A stretch of 16,788 nt of DNA from Promethearchaeota archaeon (GCA_030605085.1 JAUWBH010000140.1:1-16788); one strand, 5' to 3'; positions 1 to 7,954 are shown, counted from the stretch's first letter. Notes: generated by a model from the letters alone, not told the origin. Numbers and translations are program-made.

Positions 1-251
1 GAAACTCCATCACCCTTTTTTAATCCCAACTTTATTAGACCATTAGCTAATTGGTTGGATTTCAGATGCATGTCTTTATAGGTATATCTTTCCTCAATAT
101 TCTTATCAAAATCTCTAATATATGTTAAGAAGACTTTATCACCTACTTTTTCTGCTTTCCGCTTTACAATATCACCAAAGGTAGTTGTTGGAGTAATTCC
201 TTCTTTTTTTCTGATCATATTTAAATATACTTCAACTTGTTCTTGCGACAT
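1..251 (-). CDS. Acyl-CoA ligase (AMP-forming), N-terminal fragment
   Basis: Only the first 83 codons lie in the window; the gene runs off the left edge. It begins at an ATG (249-251) and reads MSQEQVEVYLNMIRKK, then a stretch closely similar to the N-terminus of the complete ligase at 2384-4060. Both contain GDKVFLTYIRDFDK, a YTY-DMHL-SN segment and an NGL-KLG segment. This is the N-terminal lobe of an ANL-superfamily adenylating enzyme, which would activate a carboxylic acid to an acyl-AMP and then an acyl-CoA. The AMP-binding motifs fall outside the window, so activity cannot be judged. It lies 72 bp downstream of the OYE-type gene on the same strand and is probably the fourth gene of the operon. 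Two diverged ligases flanking one reductase suggest two related acids or two steps of one pathway. Confidence 0.85.
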   Translation of the reverse strand, partial: MSQEQVEVYLNMIRKKEGITPTTTFGDIVKRKAEKVGDKVFLTYIRDFDKNIEERYTYKDMHLKSNQLANGLIKLGLKKGDGV

Positions 252-323
252 CTTTTATCAGTTTTTATCTTTAATTTTTAAAAATAAGTTCTCTAAATTA
301 TTTAAAATATTTTAAAATTTTTT

Positions 324-2300
324 TTATTTTAATCTTCTAGCAAAAGTTTGGGCATCTTTCATTGCTTCTGAAATATCTCGAGGTCTTTTACAATCCCCTA
401 TAAGTTGAATTTTAGGCGCAACTCCTTCAAATTGTTTTTTTAACTTTTTAGCTTTTGTAATTCGGGAACCGCAATATACTAAAGTATCCGCTTCAATAAA
501 TTGTTCATTTTTATTTCCATCAAGGAACTTAACCCCCTTCTCTGTGACATCCAATAATTTCGCTTTAGTATAAACCGGGATGTTGTTATCTCTCAAATAT
601 TCAAGTATCCATAATCGCCTTCCTGTTGCCATTAACATTTCGGTCGCCACAGTGGTATTTGACCCCATTAATGCTTTAACATTGTATCCTTGTTCCGCCA
701 ATGTTATTGCGGTTTCTGGTCCCCCCTTCCAATATGCACCCAAGCCCCAAACTACGACATCTTTCCCAATTGGCTTGTTTTTCAAAATTGCTTCATCTTG
801 AGTTAATACATTTGGTGTTCCTTCCAGATTTTTTGGTATAGAAGCTTCAGTACCGGTTGCTAAGACCAATATATCTGGTTTTAAATCAGAAATTTGTCCA
901 CCTGTTAACTCTTTATTGAGATGTATAAGCACTTCTAATTTCTTTAATTGGGTTTCTAAATAATTCACAATGTTCATGAATTCTTCTTTTTTATATTCCA
1001 TAGCCAAAAGAGGTATTAATCCTCCCACCTTATCTGATTTTTCATATATTTCTACTTCATGCCCCCGCAGTTTTGCTACTCTAGCGGCTTCCATTCCCGC
1101 AATACCGGCTCCCAGCACAACAATTCTCTTTAAATCAGTTGAGGGGGTTAGATCTGTATAATTTTGACCGCTATAAGCATCATAGACGCACGTACTCGCA
1201 CATTTTTGCAAACATCCCGTGCAATATTTAATATCATCCAGTTGTCCATTAAAGTATTTATTAGGTGTATCAGCATCGCAAATTAACTGACGACCCATAT
1301 AAACGATATCTACTTTCCCTTGTTGGATAAATTCATCAGCCATTTTTGGATCGACAATTCTTCCAACACCAATAACAGGGACATTAACTGCCTTTTTAAT
1401 TGCTTCAGCTATATGAATAAAGGCACCATGTTCAAAATACGTCGGAATTGTTATGCCGTACGGACTTCTTATTATGATCCCTTGACTCACATCAATACAA
1501 TCAACTCCCGCATTTTCTATTATTTGGGCAATTTGTTGTGTATCTTTGATTTTTAGTCCATCAGGTAGCAATTCATCGCCAGAAATTCGAACAAAAATGG
1601 GAGGTTTTTCACCCATGCTCTTCCTCATTTTTTCTACAGTTTCTATTAAAAAAGTGCAACTATTCTCTAAAGATCCTCCATATTGATCCGTTCTTTTATT
1701 TAAGTAAGGAGATAAAAAAGAGGCATGTAGAGTACCATGAGCTGAATGGACTTCAACAAAATCAAATCCCGCTTGAATTGCTCTTTTTGCTCCCGCAGCA
1801 AATTGCTCTTCAGCTTTAATAATCTCTTCAATATCCAACGCTCTAGTTTCACCCCCGCTTTTTTTTATTACATCAGCCCAATTTGGTGCCATTAGATCGA
1901 ATGCAGAGGTTGCATTTAATAAATCTGTCTTTGCTGGTCCTATTGGTTCTAGATCAACATTAAAAAGCTTAGCAAAAGTGAACTCTATTAAACCAGCACC
2001 AGCAAGTTGTATTCCAATTTTTGCGCCATATTTATGCACCGTGTCAGTTATTTTTTTATATGCCGGAATGCTATCATCAGTCGATAAATTTGCTTGGTTT
2101 CCAAAGAAGCTAGGATCAGGCGAAACTGCTTCATATGTTATTAATCCCACTCCTCCACGAGCCTTTGTTTCATATGCATTAAATGTTTTCTCAGTAGGAC
2201 GCCCTTTCGCATCAGATGATAGAGTTAACATAGGAGGAAAACCTAATCGGTTTTTTACTTGCATCCCTCTAATTGTTATTGGATCACTTAATTTTGGCAT
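324..2300 (-). CDS. OYE / 2,4-dienoyl-CoA reductase-type NADH:flavin oxidoreductase (FMN, 4Fe-4S, FAD)
   Basis: This is a three-part flavo-iron-sulfur enzyme of the FadH/BaiCD/TMADH class, which transfers hydride from NAD(P)H through FAD and a 4Fe-4S cluster to FMN and an enoyl-type substrate. An in-frame TTG lies at 2306, but the ATG at 2300 is the better start; numbering below counts from the TTG. Residues 1-350 form the FMN TIM barrel, with H187/H190 in the HxxH substrate pair and RTDQYGGS at 205-212. Cysteines 362, 365, 369 and 373 follow. A Rossmann fold (VVLGAGIAGMEA from 396) and a second dinucleotide fold with the atypical GLGAYWKGGPE (from 521) complete it. The position after HG, normally the proton-donating Tyr, is Thr192. 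The last two cluster cysteines are only three residues apart, where I recall about eleven in FadH. It sits between two CoA ligases, so a CoA thioester substrate is likely. The exact reaction is unknown. Confidence 0.88.
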   Translation of the reverse strand: MPKLSDPITIRGMQVKNRLGFPPMLTLSSDAKGRPTEKTFNAYETKARGGVGLITYEAVSPDPSFFGNQANLSTDDSIPAYKKITDTVHKYGAKIGIQLAGAGLIEFTFAKLFNVDLEPIGPAKTDLLNATSAFDLMAPNWADVIKKSGGETRALDIEEIIKAEEQFAAGAKRAIQAGFDFVEVHSAHGTLHASFLSPYLNKRTDQYGGSLENSCTFLIETVEKMRKSMGEKPPIFVRISGDELLPDGLKIKDTQQIAQIIENAGVDCIDVSQGIIIRSPYGITIPTYFEHGAFIHIAEAIKKAVNVPVIGVGRIVDPKMADEFIQQGKVDIVYMGRQLICDADTPNKYFNGQLDDIKYCTGCLQKCASTCVYDAYSGQNYTDLTPSTDLKRIVVLGAGIAGMEAARVAKLRGHEVEIYEKSDKVGGLIPLLAMEYKKEEFMNIVNYLETQLKKLEVLIHLNKELTGGQISDLKPDILVLATGTEASIPKNLEGTPNVLTQDEAILKNKPIGKDVVVWGLGAYWKGGPETAITLAEQGYNVKALMGSNTTVATEMLMATGRRLWILEYLRDNNIPVYTKAKLLDVTEKGVKFLDGNKNEQFIEADTLVYCGSRITKAKKLKKQFEGVAPKIQLIGDCKRPRDISEAMKDAQTFARRLK

Positions 2301-2383
2301 TTTCAAATTTCACATTTTTTATTTTGTTAATATTATTTTTTGAATTATATTTGAAAAAGTTCAAAACAAACACAAATGAGCGT

Positions 2384-4060
2384 TTAACCTCGTTTAATCT
2401 CATATCCAGCTTTTTCTCTATCGTAAGTAGTTTCTGTTACTCCACGTTCTTTAAGAATTTGTTTCAATGTTCTATGAACTTCGCTTTTCGGAAGTTCGTC
2501 AATAAAATCTATGTATTTTGGTATCATAAAGTATGCCATTTTATCTTGACAATAATCAAGCAATTCTTCGGGTGTCATTTTTTCACCCGGTTTTAGCGCA
2601 ACTGAAACCATTACTTCATCTTCTGCGTATTCGGAAGATTTAACCGCATAAGCGGCTGATTCTAATACTTTTTCATGTTGGTTAATCACACGTTCAATAC
2701 TCCAAGGGGAAATATTCTCGCCTCTACGTCTGATCGCATCTTTTTTTCGATCCACAAAATAAAACCAACCATCTTTATCTTTTGTGGCTAAATCCTCTGT
2801 ATGAAACCATAGTTGCCCGTCTTTTCCTTCTCGAATTTTTTTTTTGGAGGAGTCATCATCTTTATAATAGGTGACTTTTCTCTGATCAAGTTCTTTTTTA
2901 TCCACTAAAAAGACTAATTCTCCAACTTCATCAGGTCCTAACAGATTCCCCGCTTCATCCATGATATCTGCGATGGAACCCGGAAGAGGTTTACCCATTG
3001 TACCTACTGGAACAGGCCCTTTTTCAAAAAATGGTCCAAGTAAGTATCCTCCCCCGTCAACGGCACCATAAAATTCTTTAACCGTTACATTATACCTTTT
3101 TTCAAAGGGTTCGATCATTTCCTTAGGACAAGCAGCAGAAACGACTACCCGAACATCATTTTCTATATCATTCGGACGTTCAGGTTGCTTTAATAAAAAT
3201 TGCGGCATTGCTCCGAGGGTATTAAAGATTGTTACATTATACTTTCTACAAATATCCCAATGACGACTTGCACTAAATCTTTTTGAAAGTACAACAGGAT
3301 ATTCCGATATTAAACCGGGAAGAGTTGTTATTTGAAGTGCATTGCCATGAAATAAGGGTAAACAAATAAAATAAACGTCCCTTCCTGTACACCCTAATAC
3401 CATTGGCAGAGCAGTGAATATTTGAAGACTTTGCCCCGCAATAAATTTTCTATAGAAAAATGTTGTTGCTTTGGGAGGGCCCGTCGTACCGGATGTATAC
3501 ATAAGCATAGCTTTTTCATCAAAATCAATTTCTGCTTCAATATCATCATCGGGTGCTTCTATTATTTCCTTGAACGATATCATTCCAGCTGGCATTTTAA
3601 AATCAACTGGTGCCTCACTAGCATCAACTATAACGTGCTTGATTTTCGGTAGTTGATCTTTAATATTTATATAGTGTTCTAACATGCTCCAGTGTATCAC
3701 TAAAATTTCACTATCGCTATGATCAATGATATACTGCAAGGTGGCACCCTTAAGAGCAATATTTATTAAAACTACATACGCACCAAGCTTAAATGTGGCA
3801 AACAAAGTATATAAAAACTCGGGACAATTAATTTCCATTAAAGAAATTCCAGTTCCCTTGCCTACTCCTAATTTAGATAACCCATTTCCTACACGATTAG
3901 ATTGTAAGTGCATATCAAGATAAGTATATTTTTCATCGATACCCTTGTCAAAATCTCTTATATAAGTTAAAAAAACTTTGTCGCCTACAGTTTCTGCTTT
4001 ATTTTTCATGACATCGTTAAATGTAGTTTTTGCCGTAATTCTAAATTTTTTTGCTGACAT
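2384..4060 (-). CDS. Acyl-CoA ligase (AMP-forming), crotonobetaine/carnitine-CoA ligase-like
   Basis: This complete 558-aa ANL-superfamily enzyme should convert a carboxylic acid, ATP and CoA to an acyl-CoA. Visible motifs are the P-loop YTSGTTGPPKA (188-198), YGAVDGGG (331-338), HTED (420-423), DRKKDAIRRRGENISP (437-452) and a C-terminal lobe of CaiC type. At the A10 motif, usually P-K-x-x-x-G-K with the adenylating lysine, it reads PKSEVHR (524-530), so Arg530 stands at the lysine position and Gly is replaced by His. The ATG at 4058-4060 is preceded by an A-rich leader with GGA at Shine-Dalgarno distance. It lies 57 bp after the ferredoxin-nitroreductase gene and 83 bp before the OYE-type gene. 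The closest family by feel is CaiC-like ligases, but carnitine metabolism is not implied. The substrate is unknown. Confidence 0.9.
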   Translation of the reverse strand: MSAKKFRITAKTTFNDVMKNKAETVGDKVFLTYIRDFDKGIDEKYTYLDMHLQSNRVGNGLSKLGVGKGTGISLMEINCPEFLYTLFATFKLGAYVVLINIALKGATLQYIIDHSDSEILVIHWSMLEHYINIKDQLPKIKHVIVDASEAPVDFKMPAGMISFKEIIEAPDDDIEAEIDFDEKAMLMYTSGTTGPPKATTFFYRKFIAGQSLQIFTALPMVLGCTGRDVYFICLPLFHGNALQITTLPGLISEYPVVLSKRFSASRHWDICRKYNVTIFNTLGAMPQFLLKQPERPNDIENDVRVVVSAACPKEMIEPFEKRYNVTVKEFYGAVDGGGYLLGPFFEKGPVPVGTMGKPLPGSIADIMDEAGNLLGPDEVGELVFLVDKKELDQRKVTYYKDDDSSKKKIREGKDGQLWFHTEDLATKDKDGWFYFVDRKKDAIRRRGENISPWSIERVINQHEKVLESAAYAVKSSEYAEDEVMVSVALKPGEKMTPEELLDYCQDKMAYFMIPKYIDFIDELPKSEVHRTLKQILKERGVTETTYDREKAGYEIKRG

Positions 4061-4117
4061 TTTGATTCCTTTTTTTTTATTAATTTTCTTTTATGAAAAA
4101 TTTTTAATCAAAAGATT

Positions 4118-5134
4118 TTATTCCTGTATTTCAGGACCATCCGATCCCTCTCGGAACCATGTTACTGGCCTATATTCGCGAGGTACAGTCCCTTCTTGTT
4201 TAAAAGCAGGATAACCGATACATAAAGAACTAATAACTTTCCAAGGTCGTTTAATTCCAAGTTTTTTCTTTAGAGGAGGAATTGCATTAATGACATTAGC
4301 TATAAATCCATTCCAAAAAGCTTTAATCCCTAATGAATTTGCCACTAAATTCATATTCTGCCCACATATACCGATATTTAACTCAGGACCAATAATAGCC
4401 CTTTCATCACCAAGTATCAATATCACAACCGGAGCACCAAAAGAAGCTCTCAAATCTTTATTTTTGACTAGAGATCCTACTCCACCCAAGATAACCCGTG
4501 GATCAAAAGAACCGGGAGAGAATGGAGGTCCTTCGATTAAAGCTACAAGATTTTTAACTGTTTTATCACTCATATAGGCCGAATATAAAAACTTTAAACC
4601 TGCTTTAACTGTATTATCTATTTCTTTGAGCAGATCCTTATTAGTAATAACAATAAATTTCCAAGGTTGGCAGTTGCCCGCACTAGGAGCAAATCTTCCT
4701 GCTTCTAGAACTCTTTGAATTAAAGTCTCAGGCACAGGTTCATCCTTGTAGTTTCTCACACTTCGTCGCTCAAAAACGGCCCTCTCGATGGCATTCCATT
4801 CCGTAGGATTTCCATTCTCATCCTTAGGCTCAAGAGGCATTTTAGCAGGCAAAGGATAAGAATCAGTTTTCCAATACCCATCGGTTACATGGTAAGGTTC
4901 GACTATTATGATTGCATCCAAAGGACAGGCCACCTTACAGTTATAACAGCTAAAACATTCGTATTGTTCTTTCATCGCCGGAAAGCCACCTTCATCTAGT
5001 TCCCAAGCTCGAAATAGGCAGTTTTGGATACACAACCCACACTTATCACATTTACTTTGGTCGACTTTCATTACTCCCATATGGATATGGTTCATATCTG
5101 GTCGTAAAATATGTTTTACTTTTTCCCATGGCAT
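4118..5134 (-). CDS. Ferredoxin-nitroreductase fusion (2x[4Fe-4S] + FMN nitroreductase)
   Basis: This is a 338-aa two-domain redox protein. The N-terminal third is a bacterial-type two-cluster ferredoxin: C29-x2-C32-x2-C35-x3-C39 and C60-x2-C63-x2-C66-x3-C70-P. The rest is a nitroreductase-family FMN domain with RRSVRNYKD (123-131), APSAGNCQPWKF (149-160) and the helix GICGQNMNLVANSLG from about 255. Such fusions are common in anaerobic archaea and clostridia. They are taken to pass ferredoxin electrons to FMN, but their physiological substrates are mostly unknown. It starts at ATG 5132-5134 after a purine-rich GAGAGAAAA leader. It is the first gene of the minus-strand set that continues with the ligase, reductase and ligase. 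It may supply low-potential electrons to that pathway or reduce its product. It is soluble, with no signal peptide. Confidence 0.9.
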   Translation of the reverse strand: MPWEKVKHILRPDMNHIHMGVMKVDQSKCDKCGLCIQNCLFRAWELDEGGFPAMKEQYECFSCYNCKVACPLDAIIIVEPYHVTDGYWKTDSYPLPAKMPLEPKDENGNPTEWNAIERAVFERRSVRNYKDEPVPETLIQRVLEAGRFAPSAGNCQPWKFIVITNKDLLKEIDNTVKAGLKFLYSAYMSDKTVKNLVALIEGPPFSPGSFDPRVILGGVGSLVKNKDLRASFGAPVVILILGDERAIIGPELNIGICGQNMNLVANSLGIKAFWNGFIANVINAIPPLKKKLGIKRPWKVISSLCIGYPAFKQEGTVPREYRPVTWFREGSDGPEIQE

Positions 5135-5165
5135 GATTTATTTTCTCTCTTTGATAATTTGAAAT

Positions 5166-5180
5166 GTTATATTTTTTAAT
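5166..5180 (-). promoter_or_regulatory. Possible TATA box for the redox/ligase operon
   Basis: The minus strand carries AAAAAATATAAC about 35-45 bases upstream of the nitroreductase ATG. This is a plausible archaeal TATA element in the right place for a short leader. The whole gap is AT-rich, so the match is weak. Confidence 0.3.
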
Positions 5181-5251
5181 TAATTAATATTACATATTTT
5201 AGTATTTGTATTTAGATCATTAAAATCAATAACAATGTATTCATTTTATTT

Positions 5252-5308
5252 CAAATAATACAATCAAATGTTGCATTTGACATTATTTGCGGGTGCAATC
5301 CGACACCC
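5252..5308 (-). other. Nested hairpins 3' of tnpB: right-end structure / possible omega-RNA 3' part
   Basis: Three inverted repeats sit just past the tnpB stop. GGGTG (5291-5295) pairs with CACCC (5304-5308) around an 8-base loop. TCAAATG (5264-5270) pairs with CATTTGA (5274-5280) around a 3-base loop. CAAATAAT (5252-5259) pairs with ATTATTTG (5282-5289) and encloses the second hairpin. IS605-type right ends carry subterminal hairpins, and TnpB guide RNAs (omega-RNA) usually start inside the 3' part of tnpB and run to the right end. Both functions are inferred from position and structure. Confidence 0.5.
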
Positions 5309-5309
5309 T

Positions 5310-6425
5310 CTATCCCATCAACCGAAATGGCGTTTGGGAATGCCTTTTTAAGATGTTATAAGCTCCGTTCACATCGGCGTTGATGAGAATGCCCTTAGAA
5401 GATTTAAATAAGCCTCTCGAAATTCGTGTGCCTAAATACTTCTTACGCTTCTCAACGGGTTCGTTGTCCAGAAAACTGCATTTGGAAGTGTAGCCTTCGT
5501 TTATCTTAACGACTTGAACGCTGACCAGTTCTGTTTTGTCTTCTAGCATTGACACAAACTTGTAAAACGGGATTTGAACGAAGTTTTGATTGGTTCGCTT
5601 CCCTAAATTGACATCTTGCTTCCAACCTTTGTTATACCCGATGGCAATAACGCCGATGTCGTGTTCCACGCAGTAATCTACGAAGTAACGCGAAATTCTG
5701 TGAAAAATCGTGTGAAGTTTGTTGTTTCGCTTTAAATGGAGGTTCTTGATCCGTTTCGTCTCTTTTTCGATGCCTTGCTTATCTTTTTGACTTCTTAACC
5801 GAGCCAATTCTTTGTTGTAGAATTGATTAATGGACTTCACGACATTGCCCTTAATAGCAATTGGCTTTAAGCCGATGTTATTTACGAAAGTTACAATGTT
5901 GTTCAGTCCCATATCAATCGCGATAATGTTGTTTTTATTCAACAGTAAAGGACGAGGATCTCTCTCGTACACGATCTCAACGCAATAGCGAATTCCCATC
6001 GGAACGATTCTTATCTGATTGAACGGTCCTTGATACTTGACTTTTATCGGTTCAATGTGCAGACCTCTCTGTTTTAACGACCTATTAGGAAAGTGAAGAA
6101 AGCCATCTTTTATCGAACATTGCTGGTTCGTGAAAATTGCGATGCTTTCTCCGTTTTTCGCTTTGTATTTCGGAGGTCGCGGTCGCCCCTTGTATTTGTG
6201 CGGATTTTCTTTGTAATCGCTTGAAGATTCGCGGAAGCTCTTCCAATCCTTCTCCAAGAGTCTTAAAATCTGTTGAGATGTTTTTGCGGGTAATTGTGTG
6301 TACGCGTCCATCTTCTTCAGCATGAAATCGAGGCCGTAATAGCCGAGCCAATTGTCTAAGTGAAACCAATCTTGTCTTACGTAAAAGTTTCCTAAATTCC
6401 GCAAGTTTTTAGCACGATGGCACAA
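5310..6425 (-). CDS. tnpB: TnpB-like RNA-guided nuclease/transposon protein (OrfB), 5'-truncated
   Basis: The surviving reading frame has 371 codons from a TTG. It belongs to the IS200/605 OrfB subgroup marked by D171 in IDMGLNN, GYNKGWKQ (263-270), NQNFVQIP, YTSKCSFLDNEP (312-323) and ADVNGAYNI (350-358). TnpB proteins cut DNA under guidance of an omega-RNA through a RuvC site. Here D171 and D351 fit RuvC-I and -III. The usual RuvC-II Glu position is Gly263, and E310 in the NEGYTSK stretch is a possible substitute. The C-terminal zinc finger is lost, with only C316 left. In-frame upstream codons read TKVVEQIHVK, a TGA stop at 6444-6446, then SQVFSEL leading into LCHRAKNL. This looks like the real family N-terminus interrupted, so the gene is probably decaying. 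A TTG-started product lacking about 20-25 residues remains possible. Confidence 0.8.
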   Translation of the reverse strand: MCHRAKNLRNLGNFYVRQDWFHLDNWLGYYGLDFMLKKMDAYTQLPAKTSQQILRLLEKDWKSFRESSSDYKENPHKYKGRPRPPKYKAKNGESIAIFTNQQCSIKDGFLHFPNRSLKQRGLHIEPIKVKYQGPFNQIRIVPMGIRYCVEIVYERDPRPLLLNKNNIIAIDMGLNNIVTFVNNIGLKPIAIKGNVVKSINQFYNKELARLRSQKDKQGIEKETKRIKNLHLKRNNKLHTIFHRISRYFVDYCVEHDIGVIAIGYNKGWKQDVNLGKRTNQNFVQIPFYKFVSMLEDKTELVSVQVVKINEGYTSKCSFLDNEPVEKRKKYLGTRISRGLFKSSKGILINADVNGAYNILKRHSQTPFRLMG

Positions 6426-6497
6426 TTCAGAGAATACTTGAGATCACTTTACATGAATCTGCTCGACGACTTTCGTGGGTAAAGAGAGATTTTTTAT

Positions 6498-6988
6498 GTA
6501 ATATATATTTTTTCTTGATTTAAATAGGGTGTGTGTGTAAAGAATTACTGAATTCGTTTTGTTATCTACATAATATTGCCGAAAAGTCCCTTAGTACGCA
6601 AAGAACTTCATTTGTCTTCATTAATATTATTATTTGATAATATTTGATAGAAAAGTTATTGATTTTTTTAACTATACCTATCCCTCATCTTTTGCTATAT
6701 GTTAGGTATAATCGTAATCATAGCTATACATGTAAAATTTATAATAAAATAATTTAGCAGTCATTTGCTAATGTCAGAAAAAAGCATGTTTAAGATAAAT
6801 AATATTAATTATATTTGTATCAAAAATATAACTGCTTTTGTTGCGAATACCATAACGAAAATAACCGAAAAACTAAACCATTATATTTCTAGAAATATTT
6901 TTTTAAGATTATAAGGTACTTATTTTTAAACTCTTTTAAGTAATGATTAAAAACTTAACTATACCACACACGAAGAGGTTAATTTTTT
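6498..6988. other. AT-rich intergenic stretch, no gene seen
   Basis: I see no credible coding region or tRNA here on either strand. It holds a perfect 8-bp inverted repeat, AATATTAT (6623-6630) and ATAATATT (6637-6644) around a 6-base loop. This could be the left-end hairpin of the tnpB element or just AT-rich chance. The last 70 bases should contain the promoter of the zinc-ribbon gene at 6989. A (CT)TATTTTTAAAC stretch near 6918-6930 is a weak TATA candidate. Confidence 0.5.
6975..6979 (+). promoter_or_regulatory. Shine-Dalgarno GAGGT deciding a TTG start
   Basis: GAGGT lies nine bases before the TTG at 6989. It supports that codon as the start of the zinc-ribbon gene, in agreement with the ATG start of its paralog. 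Confidence 0.65.
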
Positions 6989-7834
6989 TTGAATAAGGTT
7001 AGAATACATTGTCCTTCATGCTCAAAAAGTGGATTTATTGAAATTTCGAGTGATACTATTAAAGATTCTGTACGTGGTCTTTTAGCCGTTAATATTGCTA
7101 AAGATATCATATGCCCACATTCTTTCGTTGCGTATATTGATAAAAATTTAAGTGTGCGTGATTATTTCATAGCTGATTTTAAAATTGAACTTCCCGATAT
7201 AACTCCCAAAGAAAAAATCAAAGGCGACCAAATTCCTAAAAAAGACATCGTTGATATAGATTTAATTAGGTTAAATATGCCAGCCCTGCAACTTACATAT
7301 ATCCTCAAGTCAATTTTCTTAAAAAAGAAAATAGTTCTAATTCACGACCAAGAATTTTTACACAACCACATACATAATTTTTTTAAATATGTAACTCAGG
7401 ATTCTTTCGAGACTAATATTATTATATCGACAGAAGAAAATTACAAAAATAATAAAAAGAACTATAAGGATTCAATGGTTTTTGAAAATATCAATATCCT
7501 AAGAAATTTTAAGAAGCTCATCAATCCCAAGAAATTATCTATAGAAAAACAAATTGTAAATAGATTTTTGGTTGAATATGATTTAAGCTATAGTTATATT
7601 ATCCTTAAAAACGACATTCAAAGAGCTTTTGAATTGTCAAAAGCAATTGTAGATATTATCAACGATAGTAAAGAAAAAAATGAAACAGTAAATACATTAA
7701 AAATAAGAGCACAATTAGAAAAAGTTTATGAAATTAAAATAAACACGATATATTTAAAATTCTTAATGAAAATTGTTGAAGACTACTTTGGAGTTGCTGT
7801 TCCTTCTATTACTGACAGTTTTCTTGAAATTTAA
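6989..7834 (+). CDS. Zinc-ribbon protein of unknown function (copy A)
   Basis: I do not recognise this family with confidence. The 281-aa protein starts at TTG, supported by GAGGT upstream and by alignment with the ATG-started paralog at 10317. Its first 45 residues look like a treble-clef or ribbon zinc site: CPSC (8-11), then ICPHSF near residue 42. A conserved VRD-x3-DF segment follows. The remaining two thirds are soluble alpha/beta, rich in Lys, Asn and Ile, with no membrane segment, signal peptide or catalytic motif that I can name. The C-terminal two thirds are nearly identical to copy B, while the first 80 residues have diverged strongly. It is convergent with a seven-helix membrane protein gene, 120 bp away. 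The same pairing recurs with copy B, which suggests a membrane protein/cytosolic partner relation. That link is inference. Confidence 0.75.
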   Translation: MNKVRIHCPSCSKSGFIEISSDTIKDSVRGLLAVNIAKDIICPHSFVAYIDKNLSVRDYFIADFKIELPDITPKEKIKGDQIPKKDIVDIDLIRLNMPALQLTYILKSIFLKKKIVLIHDQEFLHNHIHNFFKYVTQDSFETNIIISTEENYKNNKKNYKDSMVFENINILRNFKKLINPKKLSIEKQIVNRFLVEYDLSYSYIILKNDIQRAFELSKAIVDIINDSKEKNETVNTLKIRAQLEKVYEIKINTIYLKFLMKIVEDYFGVAVPSITDSFLEI

Positions 7835-7903
7835 AAATATTGCTTTAATATCTAAAAAATATGAGAATTTCTTAATATTTATTTAGATTATCGTATAAAA
7901 ATT

Positions 7904-7932
7904 AAAAAAAAGGGATTTTAAGGATTTTTTTT
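7904..7932. terminator. Bidirectional A8/T8 terminator between convergent genes
   Basis: Eight A (7904-7911) and eight T (7925-7932) flank a 13-base spacer in the gap between the convergent genes. Each strand therefore presents a T8 run soon after its stop codon, which suits archaeal oligo-T termination. Confidence 0.5.
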
Positions 7933-7954
7933 ATTCTATAGTCTTTATAACATA

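Larger units (their letters stand above)
5252..6497 (-). mobile_element. Solitary IS200/IS605-family (IS1341-like) element carrying only tnpB
   Basis: The element contains a tnpB-type gene and no tnpA. The gene looks richer in G+C than the surrounding DNA, which fits recent arrival. The downstream side (5252-5308) holds the nested hairpins expected near an IS605 right end. The left boundary is uncertain. I place it at the apparent ancestral start codon, which now reads ATA (6495-6497); the true left end probably lies further up, near the hairpin at 6623-6644. IS200/605 elements make no target duplications, so none is expected. Without tnpA it cannot move by itself. Confidence 0.65.

Noticed and set aside
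6085..6369. 94-codon frame inside tnpB, same strand, other frame
   Set aside because: It is a shadow frame of the more G+C-rich tnpB gene, with a biased Arg/Ser/Leu composition and no independent evidence.
6710..6860. Possible tRNA or small structured RNA in the AT-rich gap
   Set aside because: No cloverleaf, T-loop consensus or stable long stem could be found by eye. Short inverted repeats are expected by chance at this base composition.
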